64,000 nucleotides of DNA from Globisporangium splendens (Eukaryota > Oomycota > Peronosporomycetes > Pythiales > Pythiaceae). Both the position numbers and the translations under genes were made by a program. The stretch spans positions 62,001-126,000 of the forward strand of contig VFIW01000075.1 in assembly GCA_006386115.1 (NCBI GenBank), given 5' to 3'. Below, one piece after another: positions 20,881 through 31,675 of the stretch (position 1 is the stretch's first letter; the number at the start of each line of letters is the position of its first letter). Under the pieces are notes generated by a model that was not told the DNA's origin, searched no databases, and worked only from the letters and a program-made list of their open reading frames with translations.

Positions 20881-21198
20881 TTACTTTTGAATTTTTGGTT
20901 TTTTAAAGCTGTTGCAAGTGCGGACCAATTCTACGTTAAGCAAATGACGGGCTTCACGCAACTTGGATTCAATTTCATCGTAGAGAGCTGAGATGGCTTT
21001 GGCTTCGGCTGGCACAGGGGAGTTCTTTGGAACTTCTCTTCGAAGGACGTCAAATGTGCGCAAATCCCGTTGAAGGCGCTGGTTAATGTCGTTGCGCGCC
21101 TTGTGAGATGCGTTGGGGTTGAAGAGATAAAAGCCTTCAAAAGGGTTCACTTCTTCCTCACTTTTCAGTTCAGAATGTTTGCGTTTTTTGTGGCTCAT
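20881..21198 (-). CDS. Small basic ORF between PBS and gag of element A
   Basis: 105 codons from an ATG (MSHKKRKHS...) to TAA, just ahead of gag and in a different frame. The product is Lys/Arg-rich at both ends (KKRKH near the start, SFKKPKIQK at the end), with a helical middle rich in Glu and Leu. It has no known domain that I recognise. Two related elements here have an ORF of similar size in the same place (24420-24736, frameshifted; 33045-33395), so this is a conserved element component rather than chance. The role is unknown; nucleic-acid binding would fit the composition but is only a guess. Confidence 0.6.
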   Translation of the reverse strand: MSHKKRKHSELKSEEEVNPFEGFYLFNPNASHKARNDINQRLQRDLRTFDVLRREVPKNSPVPAEAKAISALYDEIESKLREARHLLNVELVRTCNSFKKPKIQK

Positions 21199-21493
21199 CA
21201 ATCACTCTACTTATGAACACCTACCCCCACTTTCGCCGAGGCTACTATCCCAAAGATGAGTAATCAGTGGTCGTGAGAGTGTGATGGGTTCGAGAGAGGA
21301 TTTACAGCGCAAGCGTTCTCTTCCAACACTGAGTCGCAATCAGTCACTCAAGCCACCTGTTCAATCTGCCTCCGAGGAGCGTACAGGATTTATGGGACTC
21401 TGAGAGCGGTAGTCAATGAGGGCCGATAGGCCGCGGCCACGAGGGTCAAGGGTCTTGGACGGCGCAGCGAGACGAGGAGACGAGGTCTTGGGA

Positions 21494-21509
21494 CCAACAA
21501 GTGCTACCA
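21494..21509 (-). other. Primer-binding site of element A
   Basis: Minus strand TGGTAGCACTTGTTGG, two bases after the LTR end. Elements B, D and E share TGGTAGCACTT, so all four families seem to prime from the same tRNA (3' end ...AGTGCTACCA). Confidence 0.8.
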
Positions 21510-21511
21510 AA

Positions 21512-21893
21512 TGCAGGGCCGGCCCTACTGACTGTTTTCGGTTAATCCGAGTCTTGTCGGCGGGCGTAGTCGGCTAGTCGGTTAGCTGTGTCTTGGAAGC
21601 GTTGTCGTTGTTGTTTGGTAAAACGTGAAGTGAGCTTTATTGATCGTTGTGTTAGAGCTTTCCTTTTTCTTCTCCATTCGTTTGTCTCCTACGCTCTCAA
21701 CCACTCATATGCATGACTGGACAGTGTCCTACGTTTGGTACTATGTATCTGAATATGCACATACAAAATCCTATACAGTTGGGTCTGAATGCGTGTGATT
21801 GCGTTGATCACATAGGTTTACGTTGGCGTGCCGACTGATCCTGTTGACGTCGCTTGTTTACGTCGGATCGGTCGGTGCCGCCCGATCCTCACA
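21512..21893 (-). repeat. 5' LTR of element A
   Basis: 382 bp, plus-strand ends TGCAGGGCC...CCTCACA. Where I compared them by eye (the first ~90 bp) it resembles the B LTR at 23723 more than its own partner LTR. Confidence 0.9.
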
Positions 21894-23722
21894 TTACCCC
21901 AGCCACTGGAAGCTTCGTGCGACGCCGTTCACGCGGCAAATTGGGTATGCACAAGGATTAGCTTGCATGGTATCAATGGCCACCAAGCACATCTCGTCCA
22001 CGCATACTCGGATCGATACGAAGCTCTTGCACGTGTCACTCACCAGCGTCTTTTTCTCCAAAAGTTCCGATCGCGGCGACTTGGTCTTGCGTATACACGG
22101 CGGCGAACGCTGCGTGGTGGAGCGTGAGCAGTAACGTGGATGCAGCAGTGAACAGAGCAGTCTTCATGGGGCTGTTGCAGTGCACTAGGTGATGTGAGTG
22201 ATGGCTGGCAAATCGCGGAATGAGGTTCGTTCACTGATTAACGTCAGCGACGAGCCTCGTTCCGCAATTCGCTGAAAAAAGCACATGCCGCACGTCACAG
22301 AGCCAGTCAGTGATTCGATGAGTGGACGAAGGTCTGTGGCGAATCGTGCTTGCTGTTGCTGGCAAATTGAATTGTAATTGATCCGAGTTTGCCGGTCCTG
22401 AGCCACTTGGCTTCGACGAGGAACTGCTAGTGCTAGTGCTGACCTCCGGCAATCTTCCTTGCGACATGTAAATGACTAACTACGACTGAATGACTCACTA
22501 AGCAGATGACGAATTACCCAAATAAGTCATTACGGAAAGTGACTCATCTAAGATCCTGGTGTGCGCAAAGGCGATGAGATCTCCACAAGGTCATTTTCCC
22601 GCCACCGCACACTTTGCAATGGGGTTTTGTTGAGCACTTGTTCGTGCAACACAAAACAGGGTCAGTACCGCCTTCTTGTTCGTTTGCATGCCACGAAATA
22701 TCGAAAGGTATTGAGTCTGATGGTGTGCGACCACGTTGACTCTTGCCATTGAGCGCACCATCCGAGGTACTCAACCCGAAGCAGAGGGGGAATGGCGATT
22801 AAGTGTTGGTTGAGGTTTAGGGTGCTACTGGTAGATTACTGGAGTCTACGGACCCTGCAGCAAATTCCGTGCGCAGCACACTTTGAATCCTGACATGCCA
22901 GTGCGTTTTGCCGTCTGACGAAGCGCTTGCAGCACTCAAGTTTCGGTAGGTGCAAGAGAGATCAGGTTTTGGTAGATGCAAGAGAGAACAACACTCACCG
23001 TCGCACTTGGGATGGTCAATTTGCAAAACATGGCAAGTCCACACAAGAAGGTGAGTCGTTATGCTGATTGAAAGTGCCGTGCGGCCACGTCCATGGCGTG
23101 TTCAGAGAAGAACAAACAGAAGCGCAGCCACTCCTGCAACGAAGCGACAACAAGCGAAAATGCAAGTGGATCGATCGGATGTATGACGGCGACTCCAACC
23201 TAAGTCCTAAGCTTCAATCGCTGGCTGTATTTGTTGCATCGATGCAGTACAGAAGGCTTCGTGCTTGTACTTCTCTCTGTGGCGTAGGACTGTTTCTGGG
23301 GTGGTAGTGGTGGTATACAGAATCACCCTGCTCTTTCCTCGGAATCCTTGCGCTTGCAGACATAATCACCATTGGCGTGTGGATCGCTTGTGGCGGCATG
23401 AATGCGGAATTGCGGTACAACTTGGCGCTGGCGAATGCGATTGCGCCGGTGGTTATAGTCGTGGCTGCTCTCGATTCTGGACTTCTTGTGTTCGTGCTAC
23501 TTCCGCGTTTGTGCACCTCGGCTACTGACTGATAAGGCTTATACGCGCTGCGAATCTTTATTTATGAAGTCAATGCGATTTGATTTGAAACCTTCGATTG
23601 CCGGTCGTGTCAACGCAAGTCGTCTGATCGACAAACATTGGACCATTGCTCACGTCCGCATGCAACATTCGCACGAATACATAGCACAATTCAGTACATG
23701 AAATTTTTCTGGTGCGATATAT
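21894..23722. other. Spacer between inverted element copies
   Basis: No intact gene. It separates the inverted 4.3-kb arms of elements A and B. One possible decayed membrane-protein fragment is listed separately (23068-23529); the rest shows nothing recognisable. Confidence 0.45.
23068..23529 (+). pseudogene. Possible decayed membrane-protein fragment
   Basis: One frame, interrupted by a TAG at 23308-23310, encodes a charged stretch (EEQTEAQPLLQRSDNKRK) and then, after the stop, hydrophobic segments such as LALADIITIGVWIACGG and APVVIVVAALDSGLLVFVLL before the stop at about 23529. The alternation of hydrophobic segments and short loops resembles part of a multi-span membrane protein, but I recognise no family. 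It could be chance. Confidence 0.3.
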
Positions 23723-24103
23723 GTGAGCATCGGGCGGCACCGACCGATCCGACGTAAACAAACGACGTCAACAGGATCAGTCGGTACGCCAACGTAAACC
23801 CATGTGATCAACGCAATCACACGCATTCAGACCCAACTGTATAGGATTTTGTATGTGCATATTCAGATACATAGTACCAAACGTAGGACACTGTCCAGTC
23901 ATGCATATGAGTGGTTGAGAGCGTAGGAGACAAACGAATGGAGAAGAAAAAGGAAAGCTCTAACACAACGATCAATAAAGCTCACTTCACGTTTTACCAA
24001 ACAACAACGACAACGCTTCCAAGACACAGCTAACCGACTAGCCGACTACGCCCGCCGACAAGACTCGGATTAACCGAAAACAGTCAGTAGGGCCGGCCCT
24101 GCA
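23723..24103 (+). repeat. 5' family-A LTR of the composite
   Basis: 381 bp, TGTGAGCATCGGG...GGCCCTGCA, followed two bases later by the PBS TGGTAGCACTTGTTGG (24106-24121). Confidence 0.9.
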
Positions 24104-24419
24104 TTTGGTAGCACTTGTTGGTCCCAAGACCTCGTCTCCTCGTCTCGCTGCGCCGTCCAAGACCCTTGACTCTCGTGGCCGCGGCCTATCGACCCTCATT
24201 GACTACCGCTCTCAGAGTCCTCCCATAAATCCTGTACGCTCCTCGGAGATAGATTGAACAGGTGGCTTGAGTGACTGATTGCGACTCAGTGTTGGAAGAG
24301 AACGCTTGCGCTGTAAATCCTCTCTCGAACCCATCACACTCTCACGACCATCGATTACTCATCTTTGGGATAGTAGCCTCGGCGAAAGTGGGGGTAGGTG
24401 TTCATAAGTAGAGTGGTTG

Positions 24420-24736
24420 ATGAGCCACAAAAACGCAAACATTCTGAACCGAAAAGTGAGGAAGAAGTGAACCCTTTTGAAGGCTTTTATCTTTTCAACC
24501 CCGACGCATCTCACAAGGCGCGCAACGACATTGACCAGCGCCTTCAACGGGATTTGCGCACACTTGGCGTCCTTCGAAGAGAAGTTCCAAAGAACGCCCC
24601 TGTGCCAGCCGAAGCCAAAGCCATCTCAGCTCTCTACGACGAGATCGAATCCAAGTTGCGTGAAGCCCGTCATTTGCTTAACGTAGAATTGGTCCGCACT
24701 TGCAACAGCTTTAAAAAACCAAAAATTCAAAAGTAA
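24420..24736 (+). pseudogene. Small pre-gag ORF, frameshifted copy (element B)
   Basis: Copy of the ORF at 20881-21198. The ATG AGC CAC start is present at 24420 but one A is missing from the following A-run, so the ATG is out of frame with the rest of the ORF. The rest of the protein (KSEEEVNPFEGFYLF... to SFKKPKIQK) is preserved. Confidence 0.65.
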
Positions 24737-24746
24737 AGGTTTTCTT

Positions 24747-27700
24747 TTGCAATCTGTCTTGTCTGGCCTGATCCAAAGCAGGACGGACCCACGTGGCGGA
24801 CCGCCGCTGCCCGAGCCCTCGACCGCAGAAGTGATGATGCACGTGACGGAGTTGATGCGTCAACAGCAGTTGATGATGCAGCAAATGATCGAATCAAGTG
24901 TGTCATCACCATTCAAGGTTGAAGGATCCAAGCTTCCAAGCTACGGAGGTGCCCTGCATGAGTCGTATGCCCTCTTCTGTGAACAAGTTGAACAGTATTT
25001 TGAAGCACGCAATGTTGACTGGAGAAGTAGTCATCTCTGCAAGCGTGTGCTGGCTACTCTAGCGGGGGGTCTGCGAGGCGCGGCTGCTCAATGGTACATC
25101 ATGAAGAAAGCGGGCATTTCAACAGTGGATGAATTTTTTGGAGAGCTTGAGAGAGAGTTTGTCCCAGCCGACTTCCAGGTCCGACTGCGGGATCAATTGT
25201 GAGCCCTGAATCAGAAGAGTTGCCAAGGATTGTCGGACTACGTCACCAAGTTTCGCTACATTATGGCGCAAGTAGAAGAGATGAGTGAGCTGGACAAGGT
25301 CGTATATTTCACGCAAGGTCTGCTCTCGAACACGAGGAAGGAAGTGCAGTATCGCCGGTGTGAGACTCTCGCGGCTGCGGTTACAGTGGCATTGGACTTT
25401 GAGCGTGCGCATTTTGGTGTTTCGTCCAATGTCGAGCGGTCAAATCGAGGAGTTGGCAGGTCGTATCACCAGAGACGGACCGAGAGTGCCAGGCGAAGCT
25501 ATGACGAAGTAGTGCCGATGGAGGTCGATAACGTCCAAGTAATTACAAGAGACGAGTGCATGCGGAAAAACCTATGCTTCTACTGTAAGAAAGAAGGGCA
25601 TCGCAAGGCGGATTGTCGCGCGAGACAACGAGTAGGGGGCGTGCATCGCTCGGGAAGAGCTCAGGTGCGAGTGGGTGCGGTTCAAGAACAAGAAGGAGAT
25701 GAAGACATTCCAGCGATATTCGACAAGTGCGCCGTTAACACGGTGGAACTAGAGACCCAAGCTGATGAGATCGTTGTCGATAATAACACGGAACAAAAGG
25801 ATACGCTCATTCGAAAGAAAAGATTTATCGGTGATCGAGAAGTGACTATTTTACTCGACTGTGGTGCTTCGGCCAACATGATTCGACCCAGCCTTGCAAG
25901 CAAGGTTATCCACATCAGACAAGGGCGATTGCAGCGTTTTGATGGTACGTTGACGACACTCATGGACATCCCAACTGTCGAAGCATCGGTGACGATGAAA
26001 GAAGGCAAATTTCAAGATATGAGGTTCACGGAAAGCGACTTGGCACCAGAACACGATGCCATCTTTGGGCTACCATGGTTTCGTCAGTTCGATCCCAAGG
26101 TCAATTGGGAGACTCATGAGCTCACGGTTGAAGTCATCCAGTCGACTCCTGCAGCCATTGAAGAGAGCGAAGGTCCAAGCAGCTCAACGGAGCAACAACG
26201 CGTGGCGGTTCGCAATAAGTTGCATAACGAACTCCACTTGACTGTGGCCCGTAGACCAGGTGCGTTTCCTTCGTCGATAAAGCTTACTAGTCGACTTAAT
26301 ACCAACAGATTCGCGGAGCTTTTTATGGTGAAAGTGTCGGCGGTGATGGAGATGGAGGATGTTCCTGAATATTTGAAACCTCTGGTGAAGGAATTTGATC
26401 ACGTATTTCCTGAACGTCTCCCTGAAGGATTGCCACCAGAACGGCTTGTTCAAGTGCAAGTTGAAATGAAGCCAGACACAATGCCAAGCTCTCGTGCGCC
26501 GTTTCGATTGTCGAAGACCGAACAAGAAGCACTCGACGTTTTCATCAACGAAAACCTGAAGAAAGGATGGATCGAAGTCTCGAACTCGCCATGGGTCTCC
26601 AACATATTCGGCATCCCAAAGAAGGATCCTAGTACAGGTCGCATTCCCAAACGCGCGGAATGGCTTCGATCTGGAAATAGTGCCATCCCCATTCGCTGGG
26701 TAATTGACTACCGATATGCCAACAGCCAGACCAAGATTCCGTTGCCATTGATTGAAGAGCTGCTCGACCAGATGTCTGGATGCACAGTTTTCACAGCTAT
26801 CGACCTTGCGCAGGGCTACCATCAGATGCTTGTTGAAAAGCAAAGCCGTCAGTACACGGCGTTCCGCTCTCACAAGGAGACGTACCAATGATGTGTTGCG
26901 CCAATGGGCCTTGCTGGCATGCCTGGAATCTGGTCGCGATTGATGCGCGTCCTCTTTGACAAGTTTGAATTCGTAGTGGTCTACTTAGACGACATTTGTG
27001 TCTTCTCCAAGACACGGGAAGAGCATGTTGCGCACTTGCGTCAAGCTTTTGGAGTTTTAGAGTGTGAAGAGTTATACGCGCATCGAGCAAAGTGTTCTTT
27101 TGGCAAGACCAGTGTCGACTTTCTGGGCCATACAGTGTCAAGCAGTGGGCTCAGCGTCGATAAGCGGAAAACAGCAGCTATCGAGGCATATCCAGAGCCA
27201 ACGTCCAGAAAGGAACTTCAGAGTTTTCTTGGGCTAGCAGGTTATTATCGGCGATTTATATGTGATTTCGCTCTCCACGCATTACCGCTAAGTATGCTGG
27301 TAAAGAAGAACACGACCTGGCAATGGACGGAAAAGCAGCGACGTGCTTTTCAAGCACTAAAGTTGGCCCTGCAACAAGCCCCTGTACTGAAGCTACCCGA
27401 CTTCGCCGAGAAGTTCACAGTCACCACTGACGCAGCCGGTTATTGTATGGGGGGTGTTCTGTCACAAACGGTGAATGGAGAAGATCACCCAATTGCGTTC
27501 TACTCGAAGAAGTTTGGGTCCCACGAGAAATCGTGGCCCGCACACGAGAAGGAGCTATGCGCGATCAGGACAGCCCTAGACAAGTGGCGCCATTATTTGC
27601 ACGGACGTCCGTTTGACGTATTTACAGACAATTCAGCATGTCGCTGGATGCTGCATCATCCTAACGTGTCCCCTAAAATGGCCCGTATGTTGACCTTCTT

Positions 27701-28036
27701 TTCGCAGTTCGACTTTGTACTGCATCACGTGAAAGGCAGTAATAATGTCGTAGCCGACGCTTTATCTCGTCCAAACCCAAGCTCCGAGAGTGCTGATTCA
27801 TCACTCTCTGCTGTCCGTCATTGTGATGAAAAGTGTGCCAACATGTCATTGAGACTTCGACGTCACTCATTTCACTCTTCGGTACTTCGTACCCTGCCTG
27901 TCCAAGACCAAGCGATTATTCTCGACGCTGTGGACATTGCGGGGGAGGGTAGGCGCAATTTTAACATTGGAGTCAAACAAGAGAAACGACGCCAAACTGT
28001 TGATCAAGTCCATCACGTCGAGTTCGTGATTTCGCA
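24747..28036 (+). pseudogene. Element B gag-PR-RT-RNase H, broken
   Basis: Family A coding region with the zinc knuckle (CFYCKKEGHRKADC, about 25579), protease (LLDCGASANMI, about 25855), RT YLDD (about 26985) and RNase H. Defects: the gag ATG used by element A is AGG here, a TGA occurs at 25200-25202 (element A has Arg), and the TGA at 26889-26891 is shared with element A. The frame is otherwise open. The match to A stops at about 28036 after FVISQ, where family C sequence begins. No integrase remains. Confidence 0.85.
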
Positions 28037-29123
28037 GGCGCAAGTCCCACCTTCTGTGTTAAGAAGGCCACAGGTGGTTGGCGTATTGTTCATGCATTCA
28101 ACAAATTGAATGATGTGCCCATACCTGCTCAGACCCCAGTTCCATGTAAGGATATGATCCTTGATGGAATGGTTGGCAGCACTGTTTTCAGCGCGATCGA
28201 TCTGAAGGATGGATTCTATCAGATTCGTATGCGTGAGAGCGATGTACCATTTACAGCAGTGAGCACCCCTAGTGGTATGCTGCGGGAGTGGATGGCAATG
28301 CCACAAGGTCTGAAGAACGCGCCAGCAACTTTCAACAGAATGGTCACGAATGTACTTCGTCCATTGAGAGAGTTTGCACCGAGCTACTTTGACGATATCT
28401 TCGTCCATAGTAAGGCTTTGGGAAAGAAGAAGGATGTTGATGTTCATCTTGAACATCTCCGTCAAGTTTTTCAAGTTATGCGTGAAAACAAATTGTACGC
28501 TAACTTGAAGAAATGCATCTTCTTCGCCCCTGAGATCCCTGTACTCGGTTGCTTTGTTGGCAAGAATGGCGTTCGAGCTGATCCTGAGAAAGTCAAGGCT
28601 ATTGACGATTGGCCCATTCCTCAGAATGTCAAACAACTACGCCAGTGGTTGGGTTTGGCGAACTACCTGCACAAATACACACGCAATTACGCAGCATTAG
28701 TGCAACCTCTCACGAGTCTCTTAAAAAAGGACAATGAGTGGGAGTGGTCTGAGGAACATCAGGCAGCGTTTGCTGAAGTGAAGAAGAGCTTAAGAGAAGC
28801 TCCTGTCCTGGCTCTCGCAGATCATGAGAAGCCGTTCCATGTAGTCTGCGATGCGAGCGATTATGCCATCGGGTGTGTACTGATGCAACACGATGATGAG
28901 GGCAAAGAAAGAGTTGTGTCGTATCAATCACGACAACTCAGGTCCGCAGAAAGGAACTATCCGGTCCATGACAAAGAACTTTTGGCCATGAAGTATGCAT
29001 TGGCAAAGTTCCGAGTCTATTTGCTTGGTGAGGAGCAGTTCGCTATTTACACTGATCACGTATCACTGCGGACAGCTGTAAAGACGCCTCACCTATCGCA
29101 AAGAATGGCAAGATGGTTTTCCT
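28037..29123 (+). pseudogene. Element C RT and RNase H, 5'-truncated and split by a SINE
   Basis: Starts inside the RT at SPTFCVKKATGGWRIVHAFNKLN and continues through AIDLKDGFYQI, the catalytic YFDD (near 28385) and an RNase H (VVCDASDYAIG near 28848, YTDHVSLR near 29050). A SINE with a 14-bp TSD interrupts the frame after SQRMARW. When the SINE and one TSD are ignored the two halves are one base out of frame, so there was also an indel. Everything upstream (LTR, gag, protease, RT fingers) is missing. This family resembles element D and not A/E. Confidence 0.85.
29110..29123. repeat. 14-bp SINE target-site duplication, left copy
   Basis: AAGATGGTTTTCCT, repeated exactly at 29375-29388. Confidence 0.9.
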
Positions 29124-29374
29124 AACCGGTGGCGCGGTTCTAGTGGGGTAAGCTTCTGACCTCTACGCTGTTGATAGCGGGTTCGAGTCCCGTTCGGAGC
29201 GGGATTTTCAACAAGCGGAAATTCGAAGTCCTTCGGGCCCAATCAGGGGTAGCGGTGGGACCCCATGGGGGGCAATAAGACCCAGCCCTGTAATTCCTAC
29301 CCTTCAATAATAATCGACTATTGTAGGTCACAACGATGAACCTAAATATACCTCACTTTCAAAATCAAAATCAA
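29124..29374 (+). mobile_element. tRNA-derived SINE sharing the LINE 3' tail
   Basis: 251 bp flanked by a perfect 14-bp TSD. The head is tRNA-like, with an A-box-like GGTTCTAGTGG and a perfect B box GGTTCGAGTCC (within 29177-29191), the internal RNA polymerase III promoter. The last ~37 bases before the short A-rich tail match the 3' end of the LINE at 3232-3268 with two mismatches by eye (TTGTAGGTCAC...ACCTCAC). The tail ends TTTCAAAATCAAAATCAAA. Such a shared tail is how a SINE borrows the LINE's reverse transcriptase. It is not a functional tRNA: no acceptor pairing or clean anticodon arm. Confidence 0.85.
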
Positions 29375-31675
29375 AAGATGGTTTTCCTTTTTGCTGAGTA
29401 TAACTTTGTTGTACACTACAAGCCCGGCAAGTCCAACATACTTGCTGACGCTTTGTCAAGACGTCCAGACTATGATCCGAAGAACAAGAGTGGCGACACG
29501 AACGGAGCATGCCAACTCTGTGAAGACGTTAACGCGATTGATGCGGGAGTGACAAGCACAATCCAAGAAGAAATCACTGAGGGCTACAAGCAAGACGAAG
29601 CATGTCAAGAACTGATCAAGTATTTCAAGAATCCCTCAGATAAGGCACTCCAAAACCTCCCATCAAGAGCAAGATCGCGTGTTCACCGTTACAGCATGCA
29701 CAATGAGCTGTTGTATTATGCGGTTGACGAAGGGGATCCAGCGAGGATCGTTGTCCCCAACGACGAAGGTCTGCGCCATCGACTCTTGTACGAGTATCAT
29801 GACGGTCCTTCGAGTGGCCATCTCGGACGTGAGGAAACGTTCCTCAACTTGCCTCGAGATTACTACTGGCCTCACATGTACAAGTGGGTTCGCAAGTATG
29901 TGAGGACTTGCGAAGTGTGCCAAAGAGTTAAGCCATCTGGCTCTACTCAGGCTCCACTTCGTTCATTACCTGTCCCTCAGGACAGTTGGAAGTCTGTGAG
30001 TATGGATTTCATATTCGGACTTCCAAGGGACAAACATCGCAGGAATGGTGTCCTGGTGTTTGTGGACCGATTCAGTAAGATGGTGCATCTTACCCCGGTC
30101 TCGGACAAGATCTCGGCAGAGATGACTGCGAAAGTCTTTGTAGACGTGGTGTTCCGCCTACATGGTCTGTCCTCAGAGATCGTATCAGACCGTGACACTC
30201 GGTTTACATCCAGATTCTGGCGTACTCTGCTTGGCATTTTGGATACGAAACTATCCATGTCAACAGCAGCACACCCAGAGACAGATGGTCAAACTGAACG
30301 AGTGAATCGTGTTCTGGAGGACGTGTTGCGCAGTTATGCGACGTCTTTCGGAGAGTGGAGCGAGTTTCTCCCTCTCGCTGAGTTTGCGTTGAACAACTCC
30401 ACGCATGTCTCGACAGGTCATACCCCGTTCTATGCGAACTACGGACTCCATCCGAGAGTGCCAGCGTCACTAGTAGGAGAGGTTTCTACCTTAAGTGGGG
30501 GAGGGACTATGGCTAAGGAGCCACAGTCAGACCTGAATGCTGTCACAGAGTTAAAAGCGAATTTTGACTCGATGAAACCTCTAGACGACATGACAAGTCG
30601 TGAGGAACAGCAAGTCGATGACTTTATTGTGAGGAGACAAGCCGTTGTGAGGTTTGTTCGAGACGCAATCGCAAAGGCTCAGGATCTGCAAAAGGAACAA
30701 GCAGACAAGAGCGGAAGGAAGAACAAGCAAGTGTATAAGATCAATGATCTTGTATTACTTAGCACGGCTAATCTACCTGAACACGCAGTGTCTAACTTGG
30801 GGAGTTCGAAACTTCTGCCAAGATATATTGGACCGTTCAGGGTAGTGAAATGCAATGGTGATGCCTACACACTAGACATTCCTAAACGCATGCGACTACA
30901 CCCTACGTTCTACGTAGGTCGACTAAAGCCTTACCTTCCAAGTGGGTCAGCGAACCCTATAGAGCCCTTGACGGATGATCAAGTTGATCCTGAAGTCGCT
31001 CCACCAGCTCGCGAAGAGTCTGTAACTCATCGCCATGGAGCTTCTTCTCGGCATAAAGGCGCTGAAGCACATCAAAGGACTCGTCCTTTATTGTCTCCAA
31101 CGCGAGAAGGCGACCATGATACTCCTTCCGAAGTATCTCAAGAGAAACCCCTGCCTCTTCCACAGAGCGCAGTAGACGTTCGTGATACGCATCACGAGCT
31201 TTCTCAGCCTTCTGGAGTCGTTCAAGCTCGGCTTGAATCTTCTCGAACCTCTGTTCGAAACGTGACTCCATTGCCGAACGCTGGGCAAGACCATCGAACA
31301 GCAAGTCGATCTTCGACTCCTGCTCCTTCAACCGGTCTTCGAGGCTTTCGCACCGGTCTTCGAGTACCGTGTTGCGAACTTCAAGAGCCTCGATCTGAGC
31401 ACGGTAAGCACTCTTCCAGAGTCGCTCAATCGTTTTCGCGTTCAACCCCACCTCCTCTGATCGATCATCAGGGAGAGCGCCGTTGGATCGTTGAGTCGAT
31501 AGTCGATCATGAGGATCGATCGACTCGTCGTCGAGGAGAGAAGTCGTTGAACCGTCAACGCTTCTACAGAGTACGGTGGCTTGGCTATCCACCGGACTCA
31601 GACACGTGGGAACCTCGAGAGACTCTTCAGTCTGATGTTCCCGACGTGGTTCACAGCTACGAGCAGAGCTTGTAG
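29375..31675 (+). pseudogene. Element C integrase and chromodomain
   Basis: The frame is open from the SINE to TAG 31673-31675. It begins with the end of RNase H (NILADALSRRPD). Then come the integrase zinc region (HHCC: YEYHDGPSSGH...CEVCQRVK), the catalytic core with SMDFIFGLP, VSDRDTRFTSRFW and DGQTERVNR, an SH3-like end (LLPRYIGPFRVV...PTFYVGRLKPYL), a long low-complexity linker (about 30930-31460) and a chromodomain (RRWIVESIVDHED...YRVRWLGYPPDSDTWEP). The linker and chromodomain overlap an open antisense frame. The segment is intact in itself but belongs to a truncated element. Confidence 0.85.

Larger units (their letters stand above)
15681..21893 (-). mobile_element. Ty3/gypsy element A, chromodomain type
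   Basis: A complete minus-strand LTR retrotransposon of 6.2 kb with LTRs of 382 bp at each end, primer-binding site, small ORF, one gag-pol frame and polypurine tract. Read on the minus strand the LTRs start TGTGAGGATCGGG and end in TGCA or TACA. The two LTRs differ by several transitions. The flanking 5-mers (ACAGC left, TTACC right) do not match, so a TSD is not supported. Its 5' 4.3 kb is repeated in inverted orientation at 23723-28036. Confidence 0.9.

Noticed and set aside
29124..29205. Functional tRNA gene
   Set aside because: A good B box but no proper acceptor stem or anticodon arm, and it is the head of a SINE with TSDs.
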